The notes under the pieces are model-generated. The model saw only the letters and a list, made by a program, of their open reading frames with translations. It was not told the DNA's origin and did no database searches. Source: Brachyspira pilosicoli (GTDB lineage: Bacteria; Spirochaetota; Brachyspiria; Brachyspirales; Brachyspiraceae). Taken from it: a stretch of DNA of 43,761 nucleotides. The translations under genes and the position numbers were made by a program. The DNA lies in assembly GCF_008016535.1 (NCBI RefSeq), contig NZ_SAXY01000011.1, forward strand, positions 1-43,761, read 5' to 3'. Below, in pieces: positions 15,624 through 26,225 of this stretch. Position 1 is the first letter of the stretch; the number at the start of each line of letters is the position of its first letter.

Positions 15624-16631
15624 TTATTGATTATCTTCTTTATTTTGAGCATCTAATGAAATGTTGTTTGTATCTTCATCGTTTTTAGTTTCTTCATTAG
15701 TTTCAATGTTTTTAATTTCTAAAGTTTTATCATCATTTTTAATATTTTTATTTTTCACTATGCGTCCATAAAATAAAGCAAATAAAACATAGTATATAAA
15801 AGACATTAAAACAGAACTTGAAGCATAAGGAATTAAAGCAATTTTTGTGTTGTAAGCTGTGTTAAAAAAATAATTATAAAAATAAGGCAAAGCTAAATAT
15901 ATAATAAAAATTAAAGGAATAATTAGTAAAAGCCATATTTTCTTTTTGGCAACTTTATTAGCAAAACCATAAGAAACTATTATAGTTAATATTAATATAG
16001 CAGTTAAATATGAAATAGTTTCTTTGTCTAATTTAATATTCATATAATCAATTTCTAAAAAATTTATTATAATTAGTCCAGAAACAGAAGTTAAAAATAT
16101 TCCAAATAATGCAAAAATTAGAGAGAAAATTATTTTTAATAAGAATAGCCTATTAGAAAAGTCTTTATTTTTATGTGGAAATAGTTCTAAAGCCCATAGT
16201 AAAATAGAGAAAGTTAATGTTTGAAGTAAAAGCTCTGGAAGTGATATAAGATGATATTCAAGAGGAAGCTGAGTATATATTATGCCTTCCAAAGATGAAG
16301 GAGAAGCTGCTGGGGTTGCTATAATTCCAATGAATACTAATATTATCCATAATTTCAAAAAACCCAATTTGGTAGCAATAGTATTTCTTATAGGGTATAA
16401 AGCAATAGCAATAAATATAGCCCTTATAGGCTGTAAAAAAGGACCTAATAATATTAAAGGCGAATCAAAATTACGCATAAAATTATTGACAACATTATAA
16501 CTATAAACTGTAGAATAATCGAAAATATTTGAAAATAATAATCCAAAGATAAAATATGTTAATGTGTGTATTAGAGCTACTTTTATATAAAAGATGAAAA
16601 AATGTCTAAAAAAAATGCTAGTATTAGGCAT
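15624..16631 (-). CDS. Multi-pass membrane protein, function unknown
   Basis: The 335-residue protein is hydrophobic, with about eight probable membrane segments (near 12-34, 58-80, 90-110, 128-150, 165-192, 205-222, 230-250 and 265-288). A highly charged Glu/Asn/Asp-rich cytoplasmic-type tail occupies the last 45 residues. I do not recognise the family, and no transporter or enzyme motif stands out. It starts 8 bp after ymdB with no Shine-Dalgarno sequence, so it is probably translated by coupling as the last gene of the rny operon. A role near the RNase Y membrane site is possible but unsupported. An IS lies just downstream. Confidence 0.7.
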   Translation of the reverse strand: MPNTSIFFRHFFIFYIKVALIHTLTYFIFGLLFSNIFDYSTVYSYNVVNNFMRNFDSPLILLGPFLQPIRAIFIAIALYPIRNTIATKLGFLKLWIILVFIGIIATPAASPSSLEGIIYTQLPLEYHLISLPELLLQTLTFSILLWALELFPHKNKDFSNRLFLLKIIFSLIFALFGIFLTSVSGLIIINFLEIDYMNIKLDKETISYLTAILILTIIVSYGFANKVAKKKIWLLLIIPLIFIIYLALPYFYNYFFNTAYNTKIALIPYASSSVLMSFIYYVLFALFYGRIVKNKNIKNDDKTLEIKNIETNEETKNDEDTNNISLDAQNKEDNQ

Positions 16632-16639
16632 AATATTAT

Positions 16640-17455
16640 TTACTTCTCAAGTCTTTCAACTTGATCATTATTATATACTATATTAATTCTTTTAATAGAA
16701 GCAGCTTTTCCAGTTTGAGTATCCACCTGCACTATTATACCATTAATCATAGGGTTGGTAGTTTCAACTTCAAATCTATGAGGTATTTTAGTAACAAACC
16801 TTGCAATAGCTGCCTCTTTTTTCATACCAATAACAGAATCATAGCTTCCGCACATACCAATATCAGATATATAAGCAGTATGAGAAGAAATTATTTTTTC
16901 ATCAGCAGTTTGAACATGAGTATGAGTGCCAAAAATACAAGTTACTTGTCCTTCAAGATAATAAGAGAAGGCAATTTTTTCAGCAGTAGCCTCGGCATGA
17001 AAATCTATAAATATAACATTAGTTTTTTCTTTTAGATGTTTAATAGCAATATTAGCTTTTTTGAAAGGACAATCCAAAGGGTCTAAAAAAGTTCTGCCCA
17101 TGAGGTTAAGAACACCTATTTTACAATCATCACAGTCATATATATAATAACCAAGCCCGGGAGATTCATTAGGATAATTGTATGGACGAAGAAGTCTGTT
17201 CTCATTACCAATCAATGCAAATACATCTCTATTATTCCAAACATGGTTTCCAGTAGTAAGTACATCTATACCAGAATTAAACAGCTCTGCGGCAGTATCT
17301 CTAGTGATACCAACCCCATTAGCCGCGTTTTCTCCATTCGCTATAACAAAATCTATATTATGCTCTAATTTAATCTCTTCCAAATGCCTTCTTACAGCAT
17401 ATCTGCCCGTAACTCCAACAATATCCCCAAGACATAATATATTTTTAATAGCCAT
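16640..17455 (-). CDS. ymdB: YmdB-family metallophosphoesterase
   Basis: The calcineurin-like core shows C-L-G-D-I-V-G (metal ligand Asp near 8), A-N-G-E-N-A-A-N-G-V-G-I (near 39-50), T-T-G-N-H-V-W-N (near 66-73) and D-F-H-A-E-A-T, then G-T-H-T-H-V-Q-T-A-D. These are the hallmarks of the TIGR00282/YmdB family, whose B. subtilis member hydrolyses 2',3'-cAMP and affects biofilm and motility decisions. The length (271) is normal. AAAGG lies before the ATG. It follows rny by 17 bp, the conserved rny-ymdB order seen in Firmicutes, which supports co-transcription and an RNA-turnover link. Confidence 0.93.
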   Translation of the reverse strand: MAIKNILCLGDIVGVTGRYAVRRHLEEIKLEHNIDFVIANGENAANGVGITRDTAAELFNSGIDVLTTGNHVWNNRDVFALIGNENRLLRPYNYPNESPGLGYYIYDCDDCKIGVLNLMGRTFLDPLDCPFKKANIAIKHLKEKTNVIFIDFHAEATAEKIAFSYYLEGQVTCIFGTHTHVQTADEKIISSHTAYISDIGMCGSYDSVIGMKKEAAIARFVTKIPHRFEVETTNPMINGIIVQVDTQTGKAASIKRINIVYNNDQVERLEK

Positions 17456-17472
17456 AAAATAAACCTTTATTA

Positions 17473-19002
17473 TTATCTAGCAACTTCTACTGCCCTAGTT
17501 TCTCTAATAACAGTAACTCTAATAATACCCGGATATTTAAGTTCATCTTCTATTCTTTTAGCAATATCTCTTGCAATCTGTTTAGCCTTAACATCATCAA
17601 CCACATCACTCTTAGTCATAACTCTAATCTCTCTTCCAGCCTGTATAGCGAAAGATTTCTCAACACCCTCAACACTATCAGCAATCTTTTCCAAATCATC
17701 AAGTCTTTTAATATAATTTTCAAAAGATTCCATTCTAGCACCCGGACGAGCAGCACTAATAGCATCAGCCGCCTTCACTATAACAGCCTCAACAGTTTGA
17801 GTTTCTACATCATTATGATGTGCCCTTATAGCATTAACAATTTCCTCTCTCTCACCGCATCTTTTAGCTAAATCAGCCCCGCTAATAGCATGAGAATCTT
17901 CACCCTCAATCTCTATAGCCTTTCCAACATCATGCAAAAACGCACTTCTCTTAGCCATTTCAACATTTGCACCAATTTCTGCCGCAATCATACCAGCAAT
18001 ATTTGCTACTTCCTTACTATGAAGAAGCATATTCTGCCCATAACTAGTTCTATATTGAAGCCTACCCATATGTCTAATAAGCTCATGATGCATAGTAGTG
18101 AGATTTAAATCAGCAATAGCATTCTCTCCAGCAGTCATAATAGAATCTTCCACTTCTCTTCTAGTTTTTTCAACAATTTCTTCTATTCTTGCAGGATGAA
18201 TACGTCCGTCTAATATAAGTTTTTCTAATGAAACTTTAGCAATATGCTTTCTTACAGGATCAAAACAAGATATAACAACAGCCTCAGGAGTATCATCTAT
18301 AATAATATCAACTCCAGTGAGTGTTTCAAGCATTCTTATATTTCTTCCCTCTCTGCCTATAATTCTTCCTTTCATCTCTTCACTAGGCAAAGAAACAGAA
18401 GTAACTGAAGATTCTTGAGTTACATCGCTAGATATTCTCTGTATAGTTTGAACAATTATCTCTCTAGCTTTTTTCTCCCCTGCTTCTATAGCATTCTTTT
18501 CTATATTATCTACTATCTTTGAAGCTGCTTTTTTAGCATCTTCTTCTATTTCTATCATTAGAGCATTTTTAGCCTCTTCACGAGTAAAGCCTGCAATTTT
18601 TTCAAGCTCTTTTTTCTCTTCTTCCAATAAGGAATCTAATTTTTCTTCCTGCTCTTTTATTTTTTTCAGTTTATTTTCAATATTATGTTCTTTATTTTCT
18701 AAATATTGAGTTTTTTTGTCTAAATTCGCCTCTCGTTGTAGTACTCTATTCTCTAATTTTTGAACTTCTAATCTTCTTTCTTTATTTTCATTTTCTAATC
18801 TATTACGTTCTTTTTGTAATTCTAAATTAGCTTCTGAAATAATATTTTTTCTTTCATTTTCCGCCTGCTCTTTAGCATCGCGAAGCATATTTTGTCTTAT
18901 TATCTCCGCTGAATTAAGATTAATTTTAGCTATTACCCAGCGGGTTATATATCCAAAAACAAACGCAACTACAACAGAGGTGATTATTATAACTACATTC
19001 AT
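17473..19002 (-). CDS. rny: Ribonuclease Y
   Basis: Rny is a membrane-anchored endoribonuclease that initiates mRNA decay. It has an N-terminal transmembrane helix (about 2-22), a long Lys/Glu coiled coil (about 30-150), a KH domain with G-R-I-I-G-R-E-G-R-N-I (about 211-221) and an HD domain with H-D-V-G-K-A (about 355) and A-H-H-N-D-V-E. The length (509) is normal. GAGGTG lies 5 nt before the ATG. It is the first gene of the rny-ymdB-membrane protein operon. The 269-bp gap upstream (19003-19271) is AT-rich and contains no recognisable gene. Confidence 0.97.
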   Translation of the reverse strand: MNVVIIITSVVVAFVFGYITRWVIAKINLNSAEIIRQNMLRDAKEQAENERKNIISEANLELQKERNRLENENKERRLEVQKLENRVLQREANLDKKTQYLENKEHNIENKLKKIKEQEEKLDSLLEEEKKELEKIAGFTREEAKNALMIEIEEDAKKAASKIVDNIEKNAIEAGEKKAREIIVQTIQRISSDVTQESSVTSVSLPSEEMKGRIIGREGRNIRMLETLTGVDIIIDDTPEAVVISCFDPVRKHIAKVSLEKLILDGRIHPARIEEIVEKTRREVEDSIMTAGENAIADLNLTTMHHELIRHMGRLQYRTSYGQNMLLHSKEVANIAGMIAAEIGANVEMAKRSAFLHDVGKAIEIEGEDSHAISGADLAKRCGEREEIVNAIRAHHNDVETQTVEAVIVKAADAISAARPGARMESFENYIKRLDDLEKIADSVEGVEKSFAIQAGREIRVMTKSDVVDDVKAKQIARDIAKRIEDELKYPGIIRVTVIRETRAVEVAR

Positions 19003-19271
19003 ACCTTCACCTCATTTATTTTTTATACTTTAATTCTTATTTTCTATCTATCAACGGTTATAAAATAACATAATTTCAGTATAAAGTCAATATTATCTTT
19101 TACAATAAAATATTTATTTTACAGAAAATTGAAAAAATTATTATTATTACATATTTGAATAAGATATTTATTAATATTAATTCTTATTTTTTAGATTGCA
19201 GTAAATGCAAAGAAAATTCACATTATTAATATAATAATTTTATAAAATATATTTTTAAAAATTATAAAAAA

Positions 19272-19754
19272 TTATTTGTTTTTAGAGAATTCTTTTAAAG
19301 AATTATGACTTAATCTATAAGTATACCAATCTTCCATTTTAAGTGCATTGATAGATAAATAAAAATCAATACTCCCCTTATTCCAATCCAAACACTGCCA
19401 ATCAAGCCTCTCGCACCCTCTATCAACAGCAATCTTAGCAAGCTCTTTTAATAATCTCTTACCATATCCTAAACCTCTAAAACTCTCTCTAATATACAAA
19501 TCCTCTAAATATATACCAGCCTTACCCAAAAAAGTAGAAAAATTGTGAAAAAATAAAGCATATCCAATAGGAGCATCATTCTCTAAAGCAATCAAAACTT
19601 CAGCCTTCTTTTTCTCAAATATCCATTCTTTTAATATATCCTCAGTAGCTACAACCTCATTTTCAAGCTTTTCATAAGAAGCTAACTCTCTAATAAACTT
19701 TAATATAGTAGAAACATCGTCCACATTGGCAAATCTAATACTAAAATCTTTCAT
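19272..19754 (-). CDS. GNAT-family N-acetyltransferase, SSAT-like
   Basis: The sequence has a GNAT core with Y-L-E-D-L-Y-I-R-E-S-F-R-G-L-G-Y-G-K-R-L-L (acetyl-CoA-binding loop) and C-E-R-L-D-W-Q-C-L-D-W-N-K-G-S-I-D-F-Y. These resemble spermidine/spermine and other diamine acetyltransferases, so a polyamine or thialysine substrate is plausible but unproven. The start at 19754 has GGGAG 8 nt upstream and begins at the conserved fold (M-K-D-F-S-I-R-F-A). The in-frame ATG 14 codons upstream adds a non-conserved segment. It lies directly downstream of groL, separated by a terminator-like hairpin. Confidence 0.88.
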   Translation of the reverse strand: MKDFSIRFANVDDVSTILKFIRELASYEKLENEVVATEDILKEWIFEKKKAEVLIALENDAPIGYALFFHNFSTFLGKAGIYLEDLYIRESFRGLGYGKRLLKELAKIAVDRGCERLDWQCLDWNKGSIDFYLSINALKMEDWYTYRLSHNSLKEFSKNK

Positions 19755-19781
19755 AAAAAACACTCCCAAAAACTCCATATA

Positions 19782-19823
19782 AAAAATAAAGCCCAAGCGA
19801 CTAACAAATAATCGCTAAGGCTT
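19782..19823 (-). terminator. Probable groL terminator
   Basis: On the minus strand, AAGCCTTAGCGA (19812-19823) pairs with TCGCTTGGGCTT (19789-19800; two internal mismatches, 11-nt loop), followed by TATTTTTT. It lies 40 bp beyond the groL stop codon. Confidence 0.6.
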
Positions 19824-19863
19824 TTATATTTAAAAAAATTATTTTTTAAGCTAATGGTAATTA

Positions 19864-21507
<1,644 letters not shown>

Positions 21508-21554
21508 TTACAAATATTTTAATTTTAATTATTTTCTTAATTTTTATTGAAAAC

Positions 21555-21582
21555 ATTATACAATCAATATATTTTTTTTCAA
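21555..21582 (-). promoter_or_regulatory. groL promoter
   Basis: On the minus strand: TTGAAA (21577-21582), 16-bp spacer, TATAAT (21555-21560), about 60 nt before the groL ATG. The near-consensus -10 box suits a highly expressed gene. Confidence 0.7.
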
Positions 21583-21639
21583 GTATTAATAATAAATATT
21601 GTAAAGTTATTTTATTTATAAAAAAACCACTAAATACAG

Positions 21640-21672
21640 TTGTAAAAATTTTATATTTATATTATTTTACAA
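21640..21672. repeat. Inverted repeat in the groL-aldB divergent region
   Basis: TTGTAAAA (21640-21647) and TTTTACAA (21665-21672) are perfect 8-bp arms with a 17-bp spacer. The repeat lies between the two divergent promoters. It may be a pair of regulator half-sites, but AT-rich DNA yields such repeats by chance. Confidence 0.35.
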
Positions 21673-21738
21673 ACACAATAACAAAACATTATTTTTAAAA
21701 ATAAAATAATTAAATACTCAATTATTTTTTATTTTTTT

Positions 21739-21761
21739 AACATTAAATTAAAAATAATGTT
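21739..21761. promoter_or_regulatory. Inverted repeat just upstream of the aldB promoter
   Basis: AACATTA (21739-21745) and TAATGTT (21755-21761) are separated by 9 bp and end 9 bp before the -35 box at 21771, a usual position for an activator site. No regulator is identified. Confidence 0.35.
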
Positions 21762-21770
21762 CAAATTATC

Positions 21771-21798
21771 TTGAATATATGTATTTTTTTTATATACT
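21771..21798 (+). promoter_or_regulatory. aldB promoter
   Basis: TTGAAT (21771-21776), 16-bp spacer, TATACT (21793-21798). Transcription from here excludes the in-frame ATG at 21779 and supports the start at 21842. Confidence 0.55.
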
Positions 21799-21841
21799 AA
21801 TAGTTATATTAAACAAAAAAAGTTTGGGGAGATATAGTAAT

Positions 21842-23350
21842 ATGAGTAAATACAAAGATTTTTCAAAAGTTTTTAAAAAACAATATGAAAATTATATAGG
21901 AGGAGAATGGGTACCACCTAAAAGCGGAAAATATATTGATAATATTAGCCCTATAAACGGTGTAGTTATCAATAAAGTACCTTTTTCTAACGATGAAGAT
22001 ATTGATTTTGCTCTTGATGCCGCTCACGCCGCAAAGGATGCTTGGGCTAAAACTTCGCCTACAGAAAGAGCTAATATTCTTATAAAAATAGCTGAAAGAA
22101 TTGAAGAAAACCTAGAATTATTAGCATATGCTGAAACTTGGGATAATGGAAAACCTATAAGAGAGACTTTGAATGCGGATATACCTTTATCTGCAGATAA
22201 TTTTAGATATTTTGCCGGTGCGATTAGAACACAAGAGGGAACTATAAGCGAAATAGATGATGATACTATAGCTTACCACTTTCATGAACCATTAGGCGTT
22301 GTAGGACAAATTATACCTTGGAATTTCCCTTTGCTTATGGCAGCTTGGAAAATAGCACCTGCAATGGCTGCTGGAAACTGTATAGTATTAAAACCTGCAA
22401 GCCCTACTTCTGCAAGCATACTTGTACTTATGGAAGTAATAGGAGATTTGATACCTAAAGGAGTATTAAATGTTATTAATGGAAGCGGCGGAAGAATAGG
22501 TAAAAAATTGGCAACTAGCCCTAGAATTTCTAAAGTGGCATTTACAGGATCAACAAGCGTAGGAAGACAGATAATGCAATTTGCTACAGAGAACATTATA
22601 CCTGTAACATTGGAGCTTGGAGGAAAATCCCCTAATATATTCTTTGAAGATATTATGGATGCTGATGATGACTTTTTGGATAAAGCTATTGAAGGACTTG
22701 TTTTGTTTGCATTCAATCAGGGAGAGGTTTGTACTTGCCCTTCAAGAGCATTAATACATGAGAAAATATATGATAAGTTTATGGCTAGGGTTTTAGAAAG
22801 AGTAAAAGCTATAAAGATAGGAAATCCTCTTGATATAGAAACTATGATGGGAGCTCAGGCTAGTGAAGATCAAATAAATAAAATTACAGAATATTTAAAA
22901 ATAGGAAAAGAGGAAGGTGCTGAAGTATTAATAGGAGGAGAAAGAAACATATTAGAAGGCAAATTAGCTAATGGATTCTATGTACAGCCTACAATATTTA
23001 AAGGCAATAACAGTATGAGAATCTTTAGAGAAGAGATATTCGGACCTGTTTTATCTGTAACTACATTTAAAAATGATGAAGAGGCTTTAGAAATAGCTAA
23101 TGACACTATGTATGGACTTGGTGCTGGTGTTTGGACTCGCAATATAAATAAAGCATATCGTTTTGGAAGAGGCATTAAAGCTGGAAGAGTTTGGACTAAT
23201 TGCTATCATGCTTATCCTGCTCATGCTGCATTCGGAGGATATAAGCAATCAGGCATAGGAAGAGAAACTCATAAAATGATGCTTGATCATTATCAGCAGA
23301 CAAAAAATATTTTGGTAAGTTATTCTCCTAAAAAACTAGGCTTCTTTTAA
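21842..23350 (+). CDS. aldB: NAD(P)-dependent aldehyde dehydrogenase, AldB type
   Basis: The enzyme oxidises aldehydes, probably acetaldehyde or similar, to acids. Family marks are the N-terminal [28 protein letters not shown] in the cofactor domain, L-E-L-G-G-K-S-P with the general-base Glu near 257, and catalytic Cys297 in [11 protein letters not shown]. The C-T-C-P-S-R form is characteristic of the AldB subgroup. The start at 21842 has GGGGAG about 10 nt upstream, and the 21-codon extension to 21779 overlaps the promoter. The gene is followed by a DUF779 gene, a pairing often seen with this subgroup. Confidence 0.92.
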   Translation: MSKYKDFSKVFKKQYENYIGGEWVPPKSGKYIDNISPINGVVINKVPFSNDEDIDFALDAAHAAKDAWAKTSPTERANILIKIAERIEENLELLAYAETWDNGKPIRETLNADIPLSADNFRYFAGAIRTQEGTISEIDDDTIAYHFHEPLGVVGQIIPWNFPLLMAAWKIAPAMAAGNCIVLKPASPTSASILVLMEVIGDLIPKGVLNVINGSGGRIGKKLATSPRISKVAFTGSTSVGRQIMQFATENIIPVTLELGGKSPNIFFEDIMDADDDFLDKAIEGLVLFAFNQGEVCTCPSRALIHEKIYDKFMARVLERVKAIKIGNPLDIETMMGAQASEDQINKITEYLKIGKEEGAEVLIGGERNILEGKLANGFYVQPTIFKGNNSMRIFREEIFGPVLSVTTFKNDEEALEIANDTMYGLGAGVWTRNINKAYRFGRGIKAGRVWTNCYHAYPAHAAFGGYKQSGIGRETHKMMLDHYQQTKNILVSYSPKKLGFF

Positions 23351-23367
23351 TATATATTAATCATCAT

Positions 23368-23396
23368 AGGGATTGCATTATAAAAATGCAGTCCCT
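23368..23396 (+). other. Intercistronic hairpin between aldB and the DUF779 gene
   Basis: AGGGATTGCAT (23368-23378) pairs with ATGCAGTCCCT (23386-23396), one G-U pair, 7-nt loop. There is no T-run after it, so it may be an mRNA-stability or attenuation element rather than a full terminator. Confidence 0.5.
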
Positions 23397-23417
23397 TAAT
23401 TAAATGGGAGTATATTT

Positions 23418-23762
23418 ATGAATAATAATAAAATTATAGCAGATGATAATGCTATAGAATTAATAAAAGAACTTCAAGAAGAGAATGGAAATATAATATT
23501 TCATATATCATGCGGATGCTGTGACGGCACTATGCTTTTATGTGCTGAAGAAAAAGATTTTCAGATTGGGGAAAATGATGTTTTTTTGGGTGTTATAGAA
23601 AATGCTAAAATATATACCCATAAAAACAATTACAGCAACTTTGAAAACTCAGAAATTTTTATAAAAGCTCTCAATGGAAATGGAAGCGAATTTTCTTTAG
23701 AATATGGAAGCGTCAAAAAATTCGTACTTGAATCCACTTTAAAATGCAGCAATAATATTTAA
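23418..23762 (+). CDS. DUF779 family protein
   Basis: The small (114-residue) protein has the DUF779 signature: S-C-G-C-C-D-G-T near residues 31-38, followed by a cysteine at 42 and G-E-N-D-V-F-L-G near 54. The cysteine cluster suggests metal or redox chemistry. The family typically sits beside AldB-type aldehyde dehydrogenases, as here, so it may serve the enzyme's activity or maturation; this is inference. GGGAG lies before the ATG. It is convergent with the antiporter gene 20 bp away. Confidence 0.85.
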   Translation: MNNNKIIADDNAIELIKELQEENGNIIFHISCGCCDGTMLLCAEEKDFQIGENDVFLGVIENAKIYTHKNNYSNFENSEIFIKALNGNGSEFSLEYGSVKKFVLESTLKCSNNI

Positions 23763-23782
23763 TATTTTTTTAAAACATATTA

Positions 23783-25381
23783 TTAATCATTATTTCTCAT
23801 AAGTATAGTATCTCTATGTTTTATAATAGTATTTCCACGCGGTATAATAGTGCCGCCGTCTCTTTTTATCATTACTATTAAATTATCCTTTGGCAATTTC
23901 AAATCTTTTAATTCTTTATTTTTCCAAGGATGATTCATATTAATATTTATTTCTTTTAATGTTATATCATAATATTTTGTTCTTTTAGCATTAAGTATAA
24001 TTGTGTCGCCGCTATTTATAACAGTGCTTCCATTTGGAATAATAGTTTCATCACCACGCTCTATTGTTATAATAATTGAATTTTCTGGAAGCTCTATATC
24101 TTTAATTTCTCTGCCAACCCAATGATGATTTTTAGTAATGTTAACTTGTATAAGTTCCATATCATCATCATCCACATAATCGTTGAAAGTTTTTAATACA
24201 TTTTCTTCAGAATCGACAAGGTCAAATTTTTTAGCAATAATAGGAAGCAAAGTACCCTGAAAAGATACAGATATAATCGCTAAGAAAAATACAATATGAA
24301 ATATATCATAACTAATAGCTTCACCATTTACTATAACAAATATAGCAAAAACGATGGAAGCAGCCCCTCTAAGCCCCGCCCACATAATTAAAAGCTGTTT
24401 TTTTAAAGATACCTTAAAAGGAGTTAATATTGCTAACACTGCTATAGGTCTAGATACAAATGTTATAAATAATGCTGCAAATATCGCAGTAGGAGCCACA
24501 TTAGATATTCTTGAAGGGAAAGAAAGAAGCCCTAACAAGAAAAACAACACCATCTGCATAAGCCCTGTAACACCATCAAAGAAATTAACCAAAGCAACTT
24601 TATTTTTAATATTAGTGTTTCCAAGAACTATACCAACCAAATAAACAGCTAAATATCCATTGCCCCCAACTATAGAAGATAATGAATATGAAAGCAAAGC
24701 AACAGCAAGCACAAATATAGTATCAAGTCCGCTTACAGGAAACTTAAATTTTCTTAAAACATTATAAGCCATAAAAGATATTAAAGCTGCCACTGCAACA
24801 GCAAATACTATCTGAGCAAATACCATATAAACTATTGAAAGAGGACTGTTTAATGTTTTTCCAACAAGCCCCAAAAATATAACCGTAAGCATATAAGACA
24901 TAGGGTCATTACTTCCGCTTTCAAGCTCTAAAAGAGAAGCAAGCCCATCTTTTAAGTTTAAATTCTTTGAACGAAGTATAGAAAACACAGAAGCAGCATC
25001 CGTAGAACCAATAACCGAAGCTATTAAAAAACTCTCAAATAACTCAAACTTTAATACAAAATAGCATAACACCCCCGTAACCATAGAAGTGATAAAAGTA
25101 CCAACAAATGATAGTAAAAAAGCTTTTTTTGCTACTGGTTTAGCAACTTTCCAATTAGTACCAAAACCACCGTAAAACATTATAAATATTAAGGTTATAG
25201 TGCATATCTGCTCTGCCACAACATAATTATCAAACTCTATTTTTAAAATGCCGTCAGAGCCAAATAACATTCCCAAAACTAAAAAAAGCAAAAGCGAAGG
25301 CACTCCCACTTTCATAGATATTTTACTAGCTACTATACAAATTATAATTATTAAAGATGATATTAATATATATGTATTCAT
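23783..25381 (-). CDS. K+/H+ (NhaP2/CvrA-type) antiporter with two RCK_C domains
   Basis: The first roughly 390 residues form about 12 membrane helices of the CPA1 family, with G-S-T-D-A-A-S-V-F (about 125-133) and E-S-G-S-N-D-P-M (about 153-160), the transport-site region of NhaP antiporters. Two tandem RCK_C/TrkA_C-like modules follow, at about 410-475 and 480-532. Each has the pattern H-x-W-x-x-K/R-E, a central I-x-x-I-x-R-x-x, I-I-P-x-G and G/H-D-T-I. These regulate K+/H+ exchange in NhaP2 by ligand binding. The length (532) is close to the usual 560-580. No strong Shine-Dalgarno sequence is seen before the ATG. Confidence 0.88.
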   Translation of the reverse strand: MNTYILISSLIIIICIVASKISMKVGVPSLLLFLVLGMLFGSDGILKIEFDNYVVAEQICTITLIFIMFYGGFGTNWKVAKPVAKKAFLLSFVGTFITSMVTGVLCYFVLKFELFESFLIASVIGSTDAASVFSILRSKNLNLKDGLASLLELESGSNDPMSYMLTVIFLGLVGKTLNSPLSIVYMVFAQIVFAVAVAALISFMAYNVLRKFKFPVSGLDTIFVLAVALLSYSLSSIVGGNGYLAVYLVGIVLGNTNIKNKVALVNFFDGVTGLMQMVLFFLLGLLSFPSRISNVAPTAIFAALFITFVSRPIAVLAILTPFKVSLKKQLLIMWAGLRGAASIVFAIFVIVNGEAISYDIFHIVFFLAIISVSFQGTLLPIIAKKFDLVDSEENVLKTFNDYVDDDDMELIQVNITKNHHWVGREIKDIELPENSIIITIERGDETIIPNGSTVINSGDTIILNAKRTKYYDITLKEININMNHPWKNKELKDLKLPKDNLIVMIKRDGGTIIPRGNTIIKHRDTILMRNND

Positions 25382-25430
25382 ATTAAAGTATTACAATCCT
25401 TATTAATTTTCTTATTATTTATTTTTTTAT

Positions 25431-25796
25431 TTATTTTTCTTTAGGTTTAAATATTAATGAAATAGAGTTTACACAGTGCCTTGTATTTTTATCTGTTAAA
25501 CGCTCACCCTCAAACACATGCCCCAAATGAGCCCCGCAATTATTACATGTAATTTCTATTCTATAACCGTCTTCATCTAATGATCTTCTAACAGCTCCTT
25601 TTATTTCATCATCAAATGAAGGCCAACCGCATTTTGATTTAAACTTATCTTCAGAGCGGTATAATTCAGCCCCGCATTGTTTGCAGCAATAAACGCCCTC
25701 CTCAAAAAAATCATTATATTCGCCTGTAAAAGGATATTCAGTACCCTTAAATATTATTACATTTCTTTCTTCTTCTGTTAATTTTCTTAACTCCAT
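25431..25796 (-). CDS. msrB: Peptide methionine-(R)-S-oxide reductase
   Basis: MsrB reduces the R-epimer of methionine sulfoxide in proteins. The zinc ligands are C38/C41 and C84/C87. K-C-G-W-P-S-F with Cys56 is the usual resolving position, G-A-H-L-G-H-V-F lies near 88-95, and the catalytic Cys108 lies in R-H-C-V-N-S. The length of 121 is slightly short of the typical 130-140 but all core motifs are present. GAGG lies 5 nt before the ATG. It stands alone, without msrA. Confidence 0.96.
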   Translation of the reverse strand: MELRKLTEEERNVIIFKGTEYPFTGEYNDFFEEGVYCCKQCGAELYRSEDKFKSKCGWPSFDDEIKGAVRRSLDEDGYRIEITCNNCGAHLGHVFEGERLTDKNTRHCVNSISLIFKPKEK

Positions 25797-25927
25797 AAAA
25801 ACCTCAATACAATAATAGTATAATAAAAGATTGTATATTAAAACTTTAAATAAAACTATACTTTTATTATTTTTTTATAATTAAAAAAATATTTATAATA
25901 AATTTATATAAAAAATATTTTTAATAC

Positions 25928-25956
25928 TTGACAAAAATAAAATAATATAGTAATAT
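25928..25956 (+). promoter_or_regulatory. tRNA promoter
   Basis: TTGACA (25928-25933), 17-bp spacer, TAATAT (25951-25956), about 31 nt before tRNA-Lys. This is the closest match to consensus in the window. The gap from 25797 holds nothing else recognisable. Confidence 0.75.
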
Positions 25957-25987
25957 AGCGAAACATTAATTGATAAATAAAAGAAAC

Positions 25988-26060
25988 GGGCCAATAGCTC
26001 AGTCGGTAGAGCATCGCCCTTTTAAGGCGGTTGTCGAAGGTTCGAACCCTTCTTGGCTCA
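25988..26060 (+). tRNA. tRNA-Lys (anticodon TTT)
   Basis: The 73-nt cloverleaf has acceptor stem GGGCCAA/TTGGCTC (one G-U), D-stem GCTC/GAGC, anticodon loop CTTTTAA with TTT at positions 34-36, and T-arm GAAGG-TTCGAAC-CCTTC. The discriminator is A, and CCA is not encoded. Confidence 0.97.
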
Positions 26061-26096
26061 TATAGGTTTTATATTACCTACAATTACATTATATAC

Positions 26097-26170
26097 GCCG
26101 GTGTGGTGAAGAGGTTTAACACACAGGATTTTCATTCCTGCATTCGCGGGTTCGAAACCCGTCACCGGTT
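26097..26170 (+). tRNA. tRNA-Glu (anticodon TTC)
   Basis: Acceptor stem GCCGGTG/CACCGGT (terminal G-U pair), a short 3-bp D-stem GTG/CAC, anticodon stem CAGGA/TCCTG with loop TTTTCAT giving TTC, and T-arm GCGGG/CCCGT. The terminal G-U pair makes the exact ends uncertain by a base. CCA is not encoded. It follows tRNA-Lys by 36 nt and is probably co-transcribed. Confidence 0.93.
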
Positions 26171-26180
26171 CATCTGCTTG

Positions 26181-26208
26181 CCATATCTGTAAATGATATG
26201 GTTTTTTT
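26181..26208 (+). terminator. Terminator of the tRNA unit
   Basis: CCATATC (26181-26187) and GATATGG (26195-26201), 7-nt loop, followed by seven T (26202-26208). Confidence 0.75.
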
Positions 26209-26213
26209 ATAGC

Positions 26214-26219
26214 TATAAT
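26214..26219 (+). promoter_or_regulatory. -10 box directly before the LCP gene
   Basis: TATAAT lies 6 nt before the ATG at 26226. No convincing -35 box is present (the tRNA terminator occupies that position), and no Shine-Dalgarno sequence precedes the ATG. Confidence 0.4.
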
Positions 26220-26225
26220 ATTTTT

